Assembly: GCA_021800255.1 (NCBI GenBank)
Contig: JAJYZC010000015.1
Location: 1 to 53,640, forward strand
Reading direction: 5' to 3'
DNA from: Acidobacteriota bacterium
GTDB lineage: Bacteria > Acidobacteriota > Terriglobia > Terriglobales > Acidobacteriaceae
DNA length: 53,640 nt
The position numbers and the translations under genes were made by a program. The notes under the pieces were generated by a model. That model saw only the letters and a list, made by a program, of their open reading frames with translations. It was not told the DNA's origin and did not search any database. Positions within the stretch are counted from its first letter, which is position 1; every line of letters starts with the position of its first letter. Of the stretch, positions 8,555-17,089 are shown one piece after another.

Positions 8555-9363
8555 GAACCTAGGCCTTTCACTGTGCGTATGGGTTTGGACGCGGCTGAAG
8601 ACATGGGGCGAGCGCCGGAGCGGCGCTGGCGGAAGGCTTCGTAGAGAACCACGGCGGCGGCCGAGGCAACATTGAGCGAGCTGACGCCGCCGGCCATGGG
8701 AATGCGCAGCAGATGGTCGCAGGTGCGGCGGACCAGCGAGTGCAGCCCTGCGCCCTCGCGGCCCAGCACGAGAACGCAATCGCCGGTCAGGTCGAACTGG
8801 TCATAGTCAGTCGAGCCGCGCTCGTCGAGGCCGACGATCCACAGGTTCCGGTGCTTGAGGTCTTCGAGCGCGCGCACCAGGTTGACCACGCGGGCGATGC
8901 GCAAGTGCTCGGCAGCGCCGGCGCTGGCCTTGACGGCTGCGGCGCTCAAGGGCGCGGAGCGGCGCTCGGTCAAAACGACGCCGTCCACGCCGGCCCCGTC
9001 GGCGACGCGCAGCAGCGCGCCCAGGTTTTGCGGGTCCTCGACGCCATCGAGGGCGAGGATGAGGCGGGCTGGGCTTTTGCCGGACGCAAGTTTGGCTGGA
9101 TCCGGGACAAAGAGGTCTTCCATGGAGAGAAACTCCTGCGGGCGGACCATCGCCACGATGCCCTGATGGGCGGGCGTCTTGGCGAGATCAGTCAACTGCT
9201 CGCGCGGCTCCTGGCGGATGCGAACGCCTGCTTGGCGGCAGACGGCGACAATCCGCTCCAGCCGCGCGCCGCAGTGCTCGCGGGCAACCAGCACGCAGTC
9301 GAAACGGCGCCGTTTGGCTTTGAGCGCCTCTTCCACCGCGTGCAGGCCATAGAGAAGCTCCAT
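8551..9363 (-). CDS. rlmB: 23S rRNA (guanosine-2'-O-)-methyltransferase RlmB-like (SpoU family)
   Basis: It is a 270-residue SPOUT methyltransferase. The N-terminal substrate-binding domain begins MELLYGLHAVEEALKA, the typical RlmB start. The C-terminal knot has the three SpoU motifs: DGVEDPQNLGALLRVADGAG, then LVLGREGAGL, then IPMAGGVSSLNVASAAAVVL. The expected reaction is SAM-dependent 2'-O-methylation of a guanosine in the peptidyl-transferase loop of 23S rRNA. TrmH-type tRNA methylation cannot be excluded by eye. The ATG at 9363 is used because homology begins there. The stop overlaps the next gene by four bases. Confidence 0.9.
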   Translation of the reverse strand: MELLYGLHAVEEALKAKRRRFDCVLVAREHCGARLERIVAVCRQAGVRIRQEPREQLTDLAKTPAHQGIVAMVRPQEFLSMEDLFVPDPAKLASGKSPARLILALDGVEDPQNLGALLRVADGAGVDGVVLTERRSAPLSAAAVKASAGAAEHLRIARVVNLVRALEDLKHRNLWIVGLDERGSTDYDQFDLTGDCVLVLGREGAGLHSLVRRTCDHLLRIPMAGGVSSLNVASAAAVVLYEAFRQRRSGARPMSSAASKPIRTVKGLGS

Positions 9364-9584
9364 GAGAGAGATTGTAGATTGCCGGTGGCGAGAAGGCGTG
9401 CAAGAGCGTCCGATGGGGTTACTCAAAGGGCAGGTGAGCCGAAGAGCGCAGAAAACCGGCATATACGGGCAGCGAAGTTGGCGCCAGGTGCGCGGAAAAG
9501 AACCGTTCGCAGTGAAAAAATGATGGCAGATTCATATCCATGTGCATTCCTTGGTAGTCTTTGGAAGAGGGTTTCATCGTCTAA

Positions 9585-10241
9585 TTGAATGATATGAAGT
9601 TTCCAACGGCTCAGGTCATACCCGGCCGCCATGCGGCTGCCACGGTCAACGAAGAGGCGCGGCTAGAGAGCCTTGCCATAGCCCAGGGCCTCAAACGCCA
9701 GCAAGCGGGCCTGCTCGACGAGCTGATCGTGCGCTACCAGCACCGCCTGCTGCGCTACCTGCTTTATTTGACCGGGGACCGGGATTTGGCCGAGGACCTG
9801 TTCCAGGAGGTCTGGATGCGGGTGCTGGTGCGCGGGGCGCAGTTCAACGGGCAGGCGCGGTTCGAGACCTGGCTGTTTACCATCGCCCGCAACCTGGTGA
9901 TCGACCAGCGGCGCAAGCGGACCATGGGCAGCCTGGATGAACTGATTGACGGCAATGGCGACGACGACCGGGCGATGAACTTTGAGATTGCGGCTGGCGA
10001 TCCGACGCCATTCGACCACTTTTCAAGCCTCGAAAGCCGGGAGCGGATTGCCGCGGCGCTGCTCGAATTGGATACGCTGCACCGCGAGGTGCTGGTGCTG
10101 CGGTTCCAGGAGGAACTTTCGCTGGAAGAGATCGCCAAGGTGACGCGGGCCCACCTTTCCACCGTTAAATCAAGGCTTTACCGTGGCATAGCCATGATGA
10201 AACCCAAATTGGAGGGGGCATGGCGCGAGGAGACGGCGTGA
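9585..10241 (+). CDS. ECF-type RNA polymerase sigma factor
   Basis: Sigma region 2 is clear (LTGDRDLAEDLFQEVWMRVL, then FETWLFTIARNLVIDQRRKR). A sigma-4 helix-turn-helix follows (LSLEEIAKVTRAHLSTVKSRLYRG). The 218-residue length is ordinary for group 4 sigma factors. An acidic linker of about 40 residues separates the two domains. The frame starts at TTG 9585 or ATG 9594, with GGAAGAGG at 9563-9570 as a distant ribosome site. The next gene overlaps by 22 bases and encodes a small membrane protein, the usual position of an anti-sigma factor, although that protein has no recognisable anti-sigma domain. Confidence 0.9.
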   Translation: MNDMKFPTAQVIPGRHAAATVNEEARLESLAIAQGLKRQQAGLLDELIVRYQHRLLRYLLYLTGDRDLAEDLFQEVWMRVLVRGAQFNGQARFETWLFTIARNLVIDQRRKRTMGSLDELIDGNGDDDRAMNFEIAAGDPTPFDHFSSLESRERIAAALLELDTLHREVLVLRFQEELSLEEIAKVTRAHLSTVKSRLYRGIAMMKPKLEGAWREETA

Positions 10242-10627
10242 AGGCGGCGGAGCCGGCTGTTGGAATTGCCGGCAAAGGGCAGGCGGAGGCCAGGAATGAC
10301 CGCGGCCTGATCGGGGCCCTGAGCGGGAATGAGGCCGGCCGGGAGCGCGAAGTGGCCTGCCGTACGCGCCGGGTGGTTTTGGCGTCGCTGGGCGTTATGA
10401 AGGAACAGAGGGCCGAGTACAAGCGCGGCCGGTCGTTGGCCTTAGCATGGATTCTGGTATTGGTTTTGGCGCTGGGTCCATTCGTCTGGAAAGTGGCCGA
10501 GGATTTGATCGGAGGGGACCGTCTAAGCGGTCTTAACTGCCAGTTCAGCCTTCTGTGGGTGTGCATCCTTTGCCCGGCGCTGCTGGCGGCCGTGCTGGTG
10601 GCGGGATGGGTCCGCAACCGGCCGTGA
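10220..10627 (+). CDS. Small membrane protein overlapping the sigma factor gene; candidate anti-sigma partner
   Basis: The product has 135 residues. About 65 polar N-terminal residues are followed by two hydrophobic segments (LALAWILVLVLALGPFVW and LLWVCILCPALLAAVLVAGW). Overlap by 22 bases with the sigma factor gene suggests coupled translation. Anti-sigma factors usually sit there and have one or more membrane spans. No zinc-binding HxxxCxxC motif is present, so it is not a classical ZAS protein. The role is inferred from position alone. Confidence 0.6.
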   Translation: MARGDGVKAAEPAVGIAGKGQAEARNDRGLIGALSGNEAGREREVACRTRRVVLASLGVMKEQRAEYKRGRSLALAWILVLVLALGPFVWKVAEDLIGGDRLSGLNCQFSLLWVCILCPALLAAVLVAGWVRNRP

Positions 10628-10747
10628 CGGCAGAAGCGCCTGAAAACTGCTGCCGTCATGCAACTTCCTATTTTTCTCACCCGTCCATTGAAAAAGGGTT
10701 TAGGCTTTGATGTAGCCTTTGAATGCCCCTCCAAGGGAGGGGTTGCT

Positions 10748-11275
10748 ATGCGCGATCCACAATCCATCACCCTGAACGAAGACGAAGGCATCATTCCGCT
10801 CTGGTCGGTCATCGCCGCCACGGTGGCGTTTGCGCTGATCGAATACTATTTGTGGGTGATTGCGCCCGAGCACGCACGTCATCATCTGCCGGCGCTTGGC
10901 TTTCGCCTCTATTTCAACCTCTCGTGGGGCGTGGTGGCGTCACTCTACATCCTCATGCTCGGCTACGTAAGTAAAGACGCACCGCGGCGGGGGATGAGCA
11001 CGCGGTTCTGGATGCTGATCTGCTTTATCATACCGGGCGGCATCGGCGCGGTGCTCTACTTCCTGCTGCGGCAGCCGGAGGTTTCCCGTTGTCCCGCTTG
11101 CGGAACACACGTGTTGAGCGACTTCCACTTTTGTCCGCAGTGCAACTACCGGCTCACCGCCAACTGCGGCAACTGTTTTCGCACGGTGCGCGCCACGGAC
11201 CAGTACTGCACCCGCTGCGGTCACGAACTGAGTAAAGATCAGATGCCGGCGCGGTTGCGGGTCATGAGCGATTAG
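10748..11275 (+). CDS. Membrane protein with C-terminal double zinc ribbon
   Basis: The 175-residue product has three predicted membrane helices (around LWSVIAATVAFALIEYYLW, SWGVVASLYILMLGYV and FWMLICFIIPGGIGAVLYFL). A cytoplasmic tail follows with CPAC/CPQC and CGNC/CTRC pairs, a typical double zinc ribbon. The ATG at 10748 is preceded by AGGGAGGGG at good distance, which decides the start against an upstream in-frame ATG. It is the third gene in line after the sigma factor and may belong to its unit. Such proteins are common in acidobacteria, but their function is not known to me. Confidence 0.75.
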   Translation: MRDPQSITLNEDEGIIPLWSVIAATVAFALIEYYLWVIAPEHARHHLPALGFRLYFNLSWGVVASLYILMLGYVSKDAPRRGMSTRFWMLICFIIPGGIGAVLYFLLRQPEVSRCPACGTHVLSDFHFCPQCNYRLTANCGNCFRTVRATDQYCTRCGHELSKDQMPARLRVMSD

Positions 11276-11299
11276 ACAGGATATGGCGGCATTCACTCG

Positions 11300-11407
11300 A
11301 GCGTGTTTCATAAATGGCCGCTGCGGCAGGCCAAGCTCCTGGAACCCGGCTTGTTGCCGGGTTCCACGCGAGACAGAACCATCCGCATTGGGTCTATGAA
11401 ACACGCT
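11300..11407. repeat. Nested palindromic element (REP/MITE-like)
   Basis: Two inverted-repeat pairs are nested. The outer pair is AGCGTGTTTCATA at 11300-11312 and its exact reverse complement at 11395-11407. The inner pair is a 10-bp stem, GGAACCCGGC at 11341-11350 against GCCGGGTTCC at 11356-11365, closed by a TTGTT loop. No T-run follows, so it is not an ordinary terminator. At about 108 bp with no coding capacity, it resembles a small non-autonomous repeat. Confidence 0.65.
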
Positions 11408-11514
11408 GTCGCAGCCGATGCCTGTCTCCTGGCTGAGGGTGCATCTACGTGGCCGGCGCGGCGAGCGCATTGACCCAGCCGGATTTTCCTTCCTACAATC
11501 GAGATTCTGGCCCC

Positions 11515-12366
11515 ATGTCCATCTCCGCGCTCATTATCGACGACGAACAACTGGCCCGCGAGGAGCTGAAGTATCTGCTCGACTCGGTGGGCGGCGTGGA
11601 TGTGGTGGCGCAGGGGGCGAACGGGATCGAGGCAGCGAATCTGATCGAGGAGCACCATCCCGATTTGGTGTTTCTGGACGTGCAGATGCCGGGACTGGAC
11701 GGATTCGCGGTGATCCAGCAGCTCATGGAGCGGCGCCGGGTAAAAAGCGGCGGCGGCGCCGGGGGACGCCCTGCCGAGCCTTTACCGCAAATCGTGTTCG
11801 CCACGGCCTACGATCAGTACGCGGTGCGCGCCTTCGACGTAAACGCCGTGGATTACCTGCTCAAACCCTTCAACCGCGAGCGCGTGGTGGAGGCGGTGGA
11901 GCGGGTGAAGGCGCGCATGGCCGGAAGTTCAGGGGGAGCGGCGGGCGGAACAGAGGCCCCCATCGGCTCGCGGATCGACGCTCTGCTCGAATTGCTGGAT
12001 CGCCCGCAGGGTGTGGCGCGCGGTGCGCAGCCTGCCAAGCTGGTTGTGCAGGTGCAAAGCCGTCTGCTCTTGGTCAGCCAGGCGGAGATCTGCTTCGCGG
12101 CCATCGACGAGGGCGTGATCCGCATCGTCACGCGCGGCTTCGAGGGGCAATCCAAGTGCCGCACCCTCGAAGAATTGCAGGAGCTGCTCGATCCGGCGCA
12201 CTTCTGGCGCGCCCATCGCGGCTATATCGTCAACATCGACCACATCCGCGAGGTGGTGCCCTGGTTCAAATCCAGCTACCAGTTGCGCATGAACGACAAG
12301 CAGCAGACTGAGATTCCGGTCAGCCGGGCGCAGACCAAGCGGCTGAGGGAGTTGTTCAACCTGTAG
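11515..12366 (+). CDS. LytTR-family response regulator
   Basis: The 283-residue protein has a receiver domain first (acidic pocket DDEQ, phospho-acceptor aspartate in LVFLDVQMPG, conserved lysine in VDYLLKPF). A glycine-rich linker and a C-terminal LytTR DNA-binding domain follow (SRLLLVSQAEICFAAID, then FWRAHRGYIVNIDHI). A low-complexity insert (SGGGAGGRP) interrupts the receiver near the fourth strand. No histidine kinase is next to it, so it is an orphan in this window. The start at ATG 11515 fits the domain boundary, though the ribosome site is weak. The nested palindrome lies about 110 bp upstream. Confidence 0.92.
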   Translation: MSISALIIDDEQLAREELKYLLDSVGGVDVVAQGANGIEAANLIEEHHPDLVFLDVQMPGLDGFAVIQQLMERRRVKSGGGAGGRPAEPLPQIVFATAYDQYAVRAFDVNAVDYLLKPFNRERVVEAVERVKARMAGSSGGAAGGTEAPIGSRIDALLELLDRPQGVARGAQPAKLVVQVQSRLLLVSQAEICFAAIDEGVIRIVTRGFEGQSKCRTLEELQELLDPAHFWRAHRGYIVNIDHIREVVPWFKSSYQLRMNDKQQTEIPVSRAQTKRLRELFNL

Positions 12367-12367
12367 G

Positions 12368-13165
12368 TCAGTCGTACCGCTCAAAGACAATCTGCTTGCG
12401 ATGCCAGCCGTAGCCGGTGAGCAGCGCGCGCACGCCGGCGACCATTTCGTTGAGGCCGCAGATGTAAGCGTAGATGTCGAAGCGCAGCTCGCGGGCCGGA
12501 ATTGAAGGGTCAGGCGGGGGCTGCGGGAGCGGCAAGCCGAGACGTGCGGCGCGCTCTTCCACGATGCGGGCCACATGCTGCTGCACGTAGCCGCGCAGGC
12601 CGGTCCAGCTTTGGGGCGCGCGGCTGAGCGTGGGCAGGTAATGAAAGTTGGAATGGCGCGCGGCGATGGCTGCGAACTCCTGGTGATAATAGAGGCTGGT
12701 CTCGTAGCGGGCGCCGTAAACCAGCCATATCTCTTTGCCTTGGCTGCGGTTGGGGCCATCGGGGGGAAAAAGCCACTGAAGATAGGCGCGGATGGGGGCA
12801 ATGCCGGTGCCGGTAGCCACCAGGAGCGAGCCGGTGAAGGGCTGGCGGAGGGTGAAGTAGCCGTGAGGGCCGTCAACCTGGATGGCCGCGCCCACGGGCA
12901 GATCGGGCAGGAGATTGGAGAAGAAGCCGCTCTCTACGCGGTTTACGCAAAGCTCGAAGCGGTTGCCGTCAGGGGCCGAGGCGATGGAGTAGGCGCGCGT
13001 CTGCTCTTTGCCGTTCTCGTCGCGGGCCAGCAGCGAGACGAACTGACCGGGGACAAAGGAGAAGCTTTCGAGGTCCTCGAGAACAAAGTGGAAGTGAAAG
13101 CAGTGGTCCGCTTCCGAGAGGCAATCCTTGCGCACCAGGCGCGCTGTATAAAGTTCACGAGCCAA
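12368..13165 (-). CDS. Ferredoxin-NADP reductase-like flavoprotein
   Basis: The FAD-binding barrel shows TRAYSIASAP (the RxYS motif), and the NAD(P) domain shows SLLVATGTGIAPIRAYL. It ends in the short aromatic tail IVFERYD. There is no ferredoxin or globin domain, so it is a stand-alone reductase that would pass electrons between NAD(P)H and a small redox protein. The start is uncertain: a TTG at 13165 following GAGAGCGG fits the domain edge (265 aa), while the open frame continues upstream into low-quality sequence. A TATAAT box on the minus strand at 13215-13220 lies upstream of that TTG. The gene is convergent with the LytTR regulator. Confidence 0.85.
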   Translation of the reverse strand: MARELYTARLVRKDCLSEADHCFHFHFVLEDLESFSFVPGQFVSLLARDENGKEQTRAYSIASAPDGNRFELCVNRVESGFFSNLLPDLPVGAAIQVDGPHGYFTLRQPFTGSLLVATGTGIAPIRAYLQWLFPPDGPNRSQGKEIWLVYGARYETSLYYHQEFAAIAARHSNFHYLPTLSRAPQSWTGLRGYVQQHVARIVEERAARLGLPLPQPPPDPSIPARELRFDIYAYICGLNEMVAGVRALLTGYGWHRKQIVFERYD

Positions 13166-13499
13166 CGCCGCTCTCGCTTTGCGGGGAAAATTGGACAGAG
13201 TGCATCCTGCCGAGATTATATGCGGTGGGCGGGGACGAGGGCGCGATGCGGTAGTGTCCTCTGCGCGTTCTACAGGATTGATCTTGAGCGGGTTCGCGCT
13301 AGCCGCAGACGGCGATTCCGGTGCAGAATGAGGCCGGCGAGAGGATGCTATCCTGCTCTTTGGCGTGAATGGGAAGGGCGTTTGAGGGCCCGCCAGCGAT
13401 GGTTTGGTCTTCCGTCTCCGAAGCGGACGGAGAGATGGGGAGAGTCCGGAATTTAGCCTTCGGCAGCCGGGCTTCTTCGCTTTTCGATTTGAGGTTCTC
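13166..13499. promoter_or_regulatory. Divergent intergenic region with a minus-strand TATAAT box
   Basis: The 334-bp gap lies between the flavoprotein and marC-like genes. On the minus strand a perfect TATAAT at 13215-13220 stands about 50 bp upstream of the proposed TTG start. No good -35 partner is visible. Nothing else is recognised. Confidence 0.4.
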
Positions 13500-14168
13500 A
13501 TGCGGGAATTCACAGAATACTTCGCGCTCGCATTCAGCGCTCTGTTTCCCGTCATCAATCCGCTGGGGTCTTCCCTGGTCTTTCTGGGCATGGTGGGGGA
13601 GGCCAGTCAGAAGGTCTTTCGGAACCTGGCGCGCAAGATCGCCATCAGCACGGCGTTGTTTCTGCTGGTGATGGACCTGGCTGGCGCGCTGGTTCTCAAG
13701 CTCTTCGGCATCTCTTTGCCGGTGGTGCAGCTTGCCGGCGGGCTGGTGCTGGCGTCGATGGGCTGGAAGCTCCTGAATGAGAAGGACGAAGACGAGCATA
13801 GCCGGCCCGCGGCCCAGGCGTCAGACCCGGCCGAGCTGCAAAACAAGATCTTTTATCCGTTCACGTTTCCGGTGACGGCCGGCCCCGGCGTGCTGGTGGT
13901 GACGCTGACGCTCAGTGCGCACGCCTCCAAAGGGACGCTGCTCGAAGCCCTCGTCGCGCAGGCGGGAGTTTTGACGGGGATGGCCCTGATGTGCCTGGCT
14001 GTCTTCATCGCCTATGCCTACGCTCCCAAGATCACGGCCAAAGTTTCGCCTTCCACGGCCCACGGCATTCTGCGCGTCATCGCCTTCGTGCTGCTCTGCA
14101 TCGGCGTGCAAATCGCGTGGAACGGCCTTTCCTCCCTGCTGACCGGCCTTCCACTCGCGGGAAGATGA
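13500..14168 (+). CDS. MarC family integral membrane protein
   Basis: The 222-residue product has six hydrophobic segments and MarC/UPF0056 family hallmarks: FPVINPLGSSLVF at the start, GGLVLASMGWKLL in the middle and FPVTAGPGVLVV in the fourth span. MarC was once linked to multiple antibiotic resistance, a role since questioned, so the function is unknown. The ATG at 13500 has GAGG six bases upstream and is chosen over an earlier in-frame start. It is convergent with the PPK2 gene, with a 21-bp gap. Confidence 0.88.
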   Translation: MREFTEYFALAFSALFPVINPLGSSLVFLGMVGEASQKVFRNLARKIAISTALFLLVMDLAGALVLKLFGISLPVVQLAGGLVLASMGWKLLNEKDEDEHSRPAAQASDPAELQNKIFYPFTFPVTAGPGVLVVTLTLSAHASKGTLLEALVAQAGVLTGMALMCLAVFIAYAYAPKITAKVSPSTAHGILRVIAFVLLCIGVQIAWNGLSSLLTGLPLAGR

Positions 14169-14189
14169 GCTCGGTCACGATGCAAGCCC

Positions 14190-15026
14190 TCACCCTTTAC
14201 CCTGTTTAGCTTGGTGGTATTCGCGCCGGATGTGCTCAAGATCGACGGTGGGCTGGGGATATTTCATCTTCAGCTTCTCCAGGCACTCGACCACGATGCG
14301 GGCGATAGCGAGGTTGCGGAACCACTTGTGGTTAGCGGGAATGACGAACCAGGGCGCGTGCCTGGTGCTGCACCGGGATAGAGCGTCTTCGTAGGCGGAA
14401 ACGTAATCGTCCCAGAAGCCGCGCTCCTTGTAGTCGGCCTCGCTGATCTTCCAGAGCTTGGTGGGGTCGTCGAGCCGGTCTTTGAATCGCTCGAGCTGCT
14501 CCTCTTTGGAGACGTGCAGATAGAACTTGAGGATGTGCGTATCGTGTTCGACGAGGCCCTTTTCAAAGGCGTTGATGCGCTCGTAACGGTGCGACCAGAC
14601 ATTTTTGGGCACCAGGTTGTGTACGCGGACCACCAGCACATCCTCATAGTGGGAGCGGTTGAAGATCACCACCTCGCCTCTGGCCGGCGCAACCTTGTGC
14701 GCGCGCCATAGAAAATCGTGGGCCAGCTCTTCGGCGGAGGGCTGCTTGAACGCGGCCACGCGGCAGCCCTGGGGATTCATGGCGCCTAGAACGTGGTTGA
14801 TGACGCCATCTTTTCCGCCCGTGTCCAGCGCCTGCAAACAGATCAGCAGAGAGTGACGGTGCTCGGCGTAGAGCAGGTCTTGCAGCGCGCGCAGCTTTTG
14901 CCCGTAGTGCTCGATCTCGTCCGCGGCTGCTTTGCGGCTCTTGCGCCCGTCTTTGAACGCGGGGTCGATCTCCTTGAGCCTCACCTTGCTTCCTGGCGCG
15001 ACTTTGAAACGCTCGAAATAATCCAT
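14190..15026 (-). CDS. Polyphosphate kinase 2 family protein
   Basis: The 278-residue protein has a P-loop kinase core. The Walker A motif is ALDTGGKDGVI. A conserved FNRSHYEDVLVVRV block and the lid residues of PPK2 follow (EEQLERFKDRLDDPTKLWK). PPK2 enzymes move phosphate between polyphosphate and nucleoside mono- or diphosphates; which class this is cannot be settled by eye. The ATG at 15026 has AGGGGTG upstream. It sits 53 bases downstream of the isomerase-like gene on the same strand. Confidence 0.9.
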   Translation of the reverse strand: MDYFERFKVAPGSKVRLKEIDPAFKDGRKSRKAAADEIEHYGQKLRALQDLLYAEHRHSLLICLQALDTGGKDGVINHVLGAMNPQGCRVAAFKQPSAEELAHDFLWRAHKVAPARGEVVIFNRSHYEDVLVVRVHNLVPKNVWSHRYERINAFEKGLVEHDTHILKFYLHVSKEEQLERFKDRLDDPTKLWKISEADYKERGFWDDYVSAYEDALSRCSTRHAPWFVIPANHKWFRNLAIARIVVECLEKLKMKYPQPTVDLEHIRREYHQAKQGKG

Positions 15027-15079
15027 TGCAATCACCCCTTTTTGAGAATCCGCGCGATGCAGGGACCGTATACGGCCGC

Positions 15080-16132
15080 TCACAGCCCCAGAATCCGGCG
15101 GTTGCGCGCGGCGCCAGCGGCGCCGCCGGCGAAGTCGTCGAAGGCGCGATCGGTGACGCGGATGATGTGGCTGCGCACGAACGCCGCGCCCTCGGCCGCG
15201 CCCGCCTCAGGATGCTTCAGGCAGCACTCCCACTCCACCACCGCCCAGCCCGGATAATCGTACTGCGCCAGCTTGCTGAAGATTTGCGTAAAGTCGATCT
15301 GCCCGTCGCCGGGCGAGCGAAAACGGCCGGGGCGCGCGAGCCAATCCTGATAGCCGCCGTAGACCCCGGAGCGTCCGCTGGGGCGGAACTCCGCGTCCTT
15401 CACATGGAAGGCGCGCACGCGCTCGTGGTAGAGGTCGAGGAAGGCCAGGTAGTCCATCTGCTGCAGGACCATGTGGCTGGGGTCGTAAAGAATGTTGGCG
15501 CGGGCGTGGCCGCCGACGGCGGCGAGAAAGCGCTCGAAGGCGGCGCCGTCGTGCAGGTCCTCGCCAGGATGCAGCTCGAAGCAGAGGTCCACGCCGGCCG
15601 CGTCGAAGGCGTTGAGGATGGGCAGCCAGCGGCGGCCCAGCTCCCGAAAGGCTTCATCGATCAATCCGGCAGGGCGCTGCGGCCAGGGATAAAAAAACGG
15701 CCAGGCCAGCGCGCCGGAGAAGGTGGCGTGGGCGCTGAGGCCGAGGTTGCGGCTGGCCTTGGCGGCCCACTGCAACTGCTGCGCGGCCCAGGCGGATTTT
15801 GCCTTGGCGTCGCCCGCCAGCTCCGGCGGCGCAAAGCCGTCCAGCAGCGCATCGTAGGCCGCGTGACTGGCCACCAACTGCCCTTGCAGGTGCGTTGAAA
15901 GCTCGGTGACCGCAACCCCCGCGCGCGCGGCCACGCCGCGGATTTCATCGCAATACGTCTGGCTTCCGGCGGCTTGCTCCAGGTCGAAGAGACGGCGGTC
16001 CCAGGTGGGAATTTGTATGCCCGCGTAGCCCAGCGACGCAGCCCACGAAGCCATGCCCTCCAGCGTGTTGAAGGGCGTTTGACCGGCGGCAAACTGCGCC
16101 AGAAAGATTCCCGGTCCCTTGATGGTCTTCAT
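15080..16132 (-). CDS. Sugar phosphate isomerase/epimerase-like TIM barrel protein
   Basis: The 350-residue product belongs to the xylose-isomerase-like TIM barrel group. Metal-ligand strands are visible in order: CFELHPGED, YDPSHMVLQQMD, FHVKDAEF and VVEWECCLKHPE. The family acts on sugars or sugar acids, but the substrate cannot be named. The ATG at 16132 has GGGAGAAG upstream. Its first bases overlap the last codon of the transposase remnant (ATGA), so the insertion end abuts this gene and may have replaced its native promoter. Confidence 0.85.
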   Translation of the reverse strand: MKTIKGPGIFLAQFAAGQTPFNTLEGMASWAASLGYAGIQIPTWDRRLFDLEQAAGSQTYCDEIRGVAARAGVAVTELSTHLQGQLVASHAAYDALLDGFAPPELAGDAKAKSAWAAQQLQWAAKASRNLGLSAHATFSGALAWPFFYPWPQRPAGLIDEAFRELGRRWLPILNAFDAAGVDLCFELHPGEDLHDGAAFERFLAAVGGHARANILYDPSHMVLQQMDYLAFLDLYHERVRAFHVKDAEFRPSGRSGVYGGYQDWLARPGRFRSPGDGQIDFTQIFSKLAQYDYPGWAVVEWECCLKHPEAGAAEGAAFVRSHIIRVTDRAFDDFAGGAAGAARNRRILGL

Positions 16133-17089
16133 AGCTTCTCCCGAAAATCTGCAGGGCTTAGCCTCAAGTACCGTGTCTTCGTGAATGAGTAATGGAGTTT
16201 CCGCCGCGCCTTTTTGCGGGTGAAATTCCATTGAATGGTGGTGCGATTGCGGTTGAGACGCAGGCCGCAAGCGCGAACTTCGCTGCGCAGTGTGGCCAGG
16301 TCCGGAAGTCTGCGTTGTCCCAGGCACAAACGGCTGAGCAGGCTCACTTCGATCTCGGCCTGGTTAAGCCAACTGCCGTGCTTGGGCGTGTAGCGAACGG
16401 TGAAGCGCTCCCACAATAAGCCGCCCAGCTTCTCCCCGTAACGTGCGCTGAGCGATTTGCGGGCGTGCGTGTTCAGGTTATCCATGACCAGATGGATGGT
16501 TGTGGCGTCGGGGTAGCGGGCAACCATCTCCAGGAGGTAATCGGCAAACTCTGCCGCCGAGCGGTTGGGCGTGGGCTTGAGAAAATGCCGCCCCGCCTTG
16601 GGCTCCACCCCGCAAAAGACATTGGCCGTGCCGCGGTGTTTGTACTCGTAGTCCCGGCGCGCCAACCTGCCTGGCCGTGCGGGCAGGGGAGCACGGGTAT
16701 CCTGGTGCAGCGCCACCGGCTTTTCATCGATGCAGACCACCGGTGCCTCCTCCAGCAGCGGCTTTTCGTATAGGGCCGGAACATCTTCCATGCGCCGGAT
16801 GTACTCCTCATCCAACTTCGCCACGCACCACATTTTTTTCCCGCCACGGCTTCAGATCGTGGCTCCGAAGCAGAATATGAACCGTCGCCGGACTGACCTT
16901 CGCGACCAACTTGCGCTTCACCGCCTCCTCGGCGATCAATCGCACCGTCCAGCGCGCCCGGCCCGCCGGAGGCGGCCCGCACACCATGGCGATAATGCGC
17001 TGCCCTTGTTCGCTGTCCAGCAGCGGCTTTTGACCCGGGCGAGACGCATCGTAAATCGCCCGCTCCAGGCCGCTCTCCAGGTAATGCTT
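16129..17089 (-). mobile_element. Truncated IS630-family transposase, split by a frameshift
   Basis: Two overlapping frames together make an IS630-type DDE transposase. The first half (starting at [20 protein letters not shown]) holds the helix-turn-helix and ends LKPWREK. The second continues as [12 protein letters not shown] and carries the catalytic region, with VVCIDEKP, HLVMDNLNTH and TPKHGSWLNQAEIE. The break lies at an A7 run on the minus strand (16833-16839): six As would keep one frame, and seven do not. The usual N-terminal residues are absent, replaced by hisS sequence, and no left terminal repeat can be matched. The copy is therefore both truncated and frameshifted. Confidence 0.85.

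Noticed and set aside
8555..8779. Upstream extension of the M1-like protein by 75 residues
   Set aside because: The extension is Arg- and Pro-rich, lies inside rlmB, and precedes a clear signal peptide start at 8554.
13166..13591. N-terminal extension of the flavoprotein by about 140 residues
   Set aside because: The extra sequence is Arg-, Pro- and Ser-rich with no fold features, and a TATAAT box lies inside it.
16833..16839. Programmed -1 frameshift in the IS630 transposase
   Set aside because: The second frame is reached by +1, not -1, so the standard A-AAA-AAG slip does not apply.
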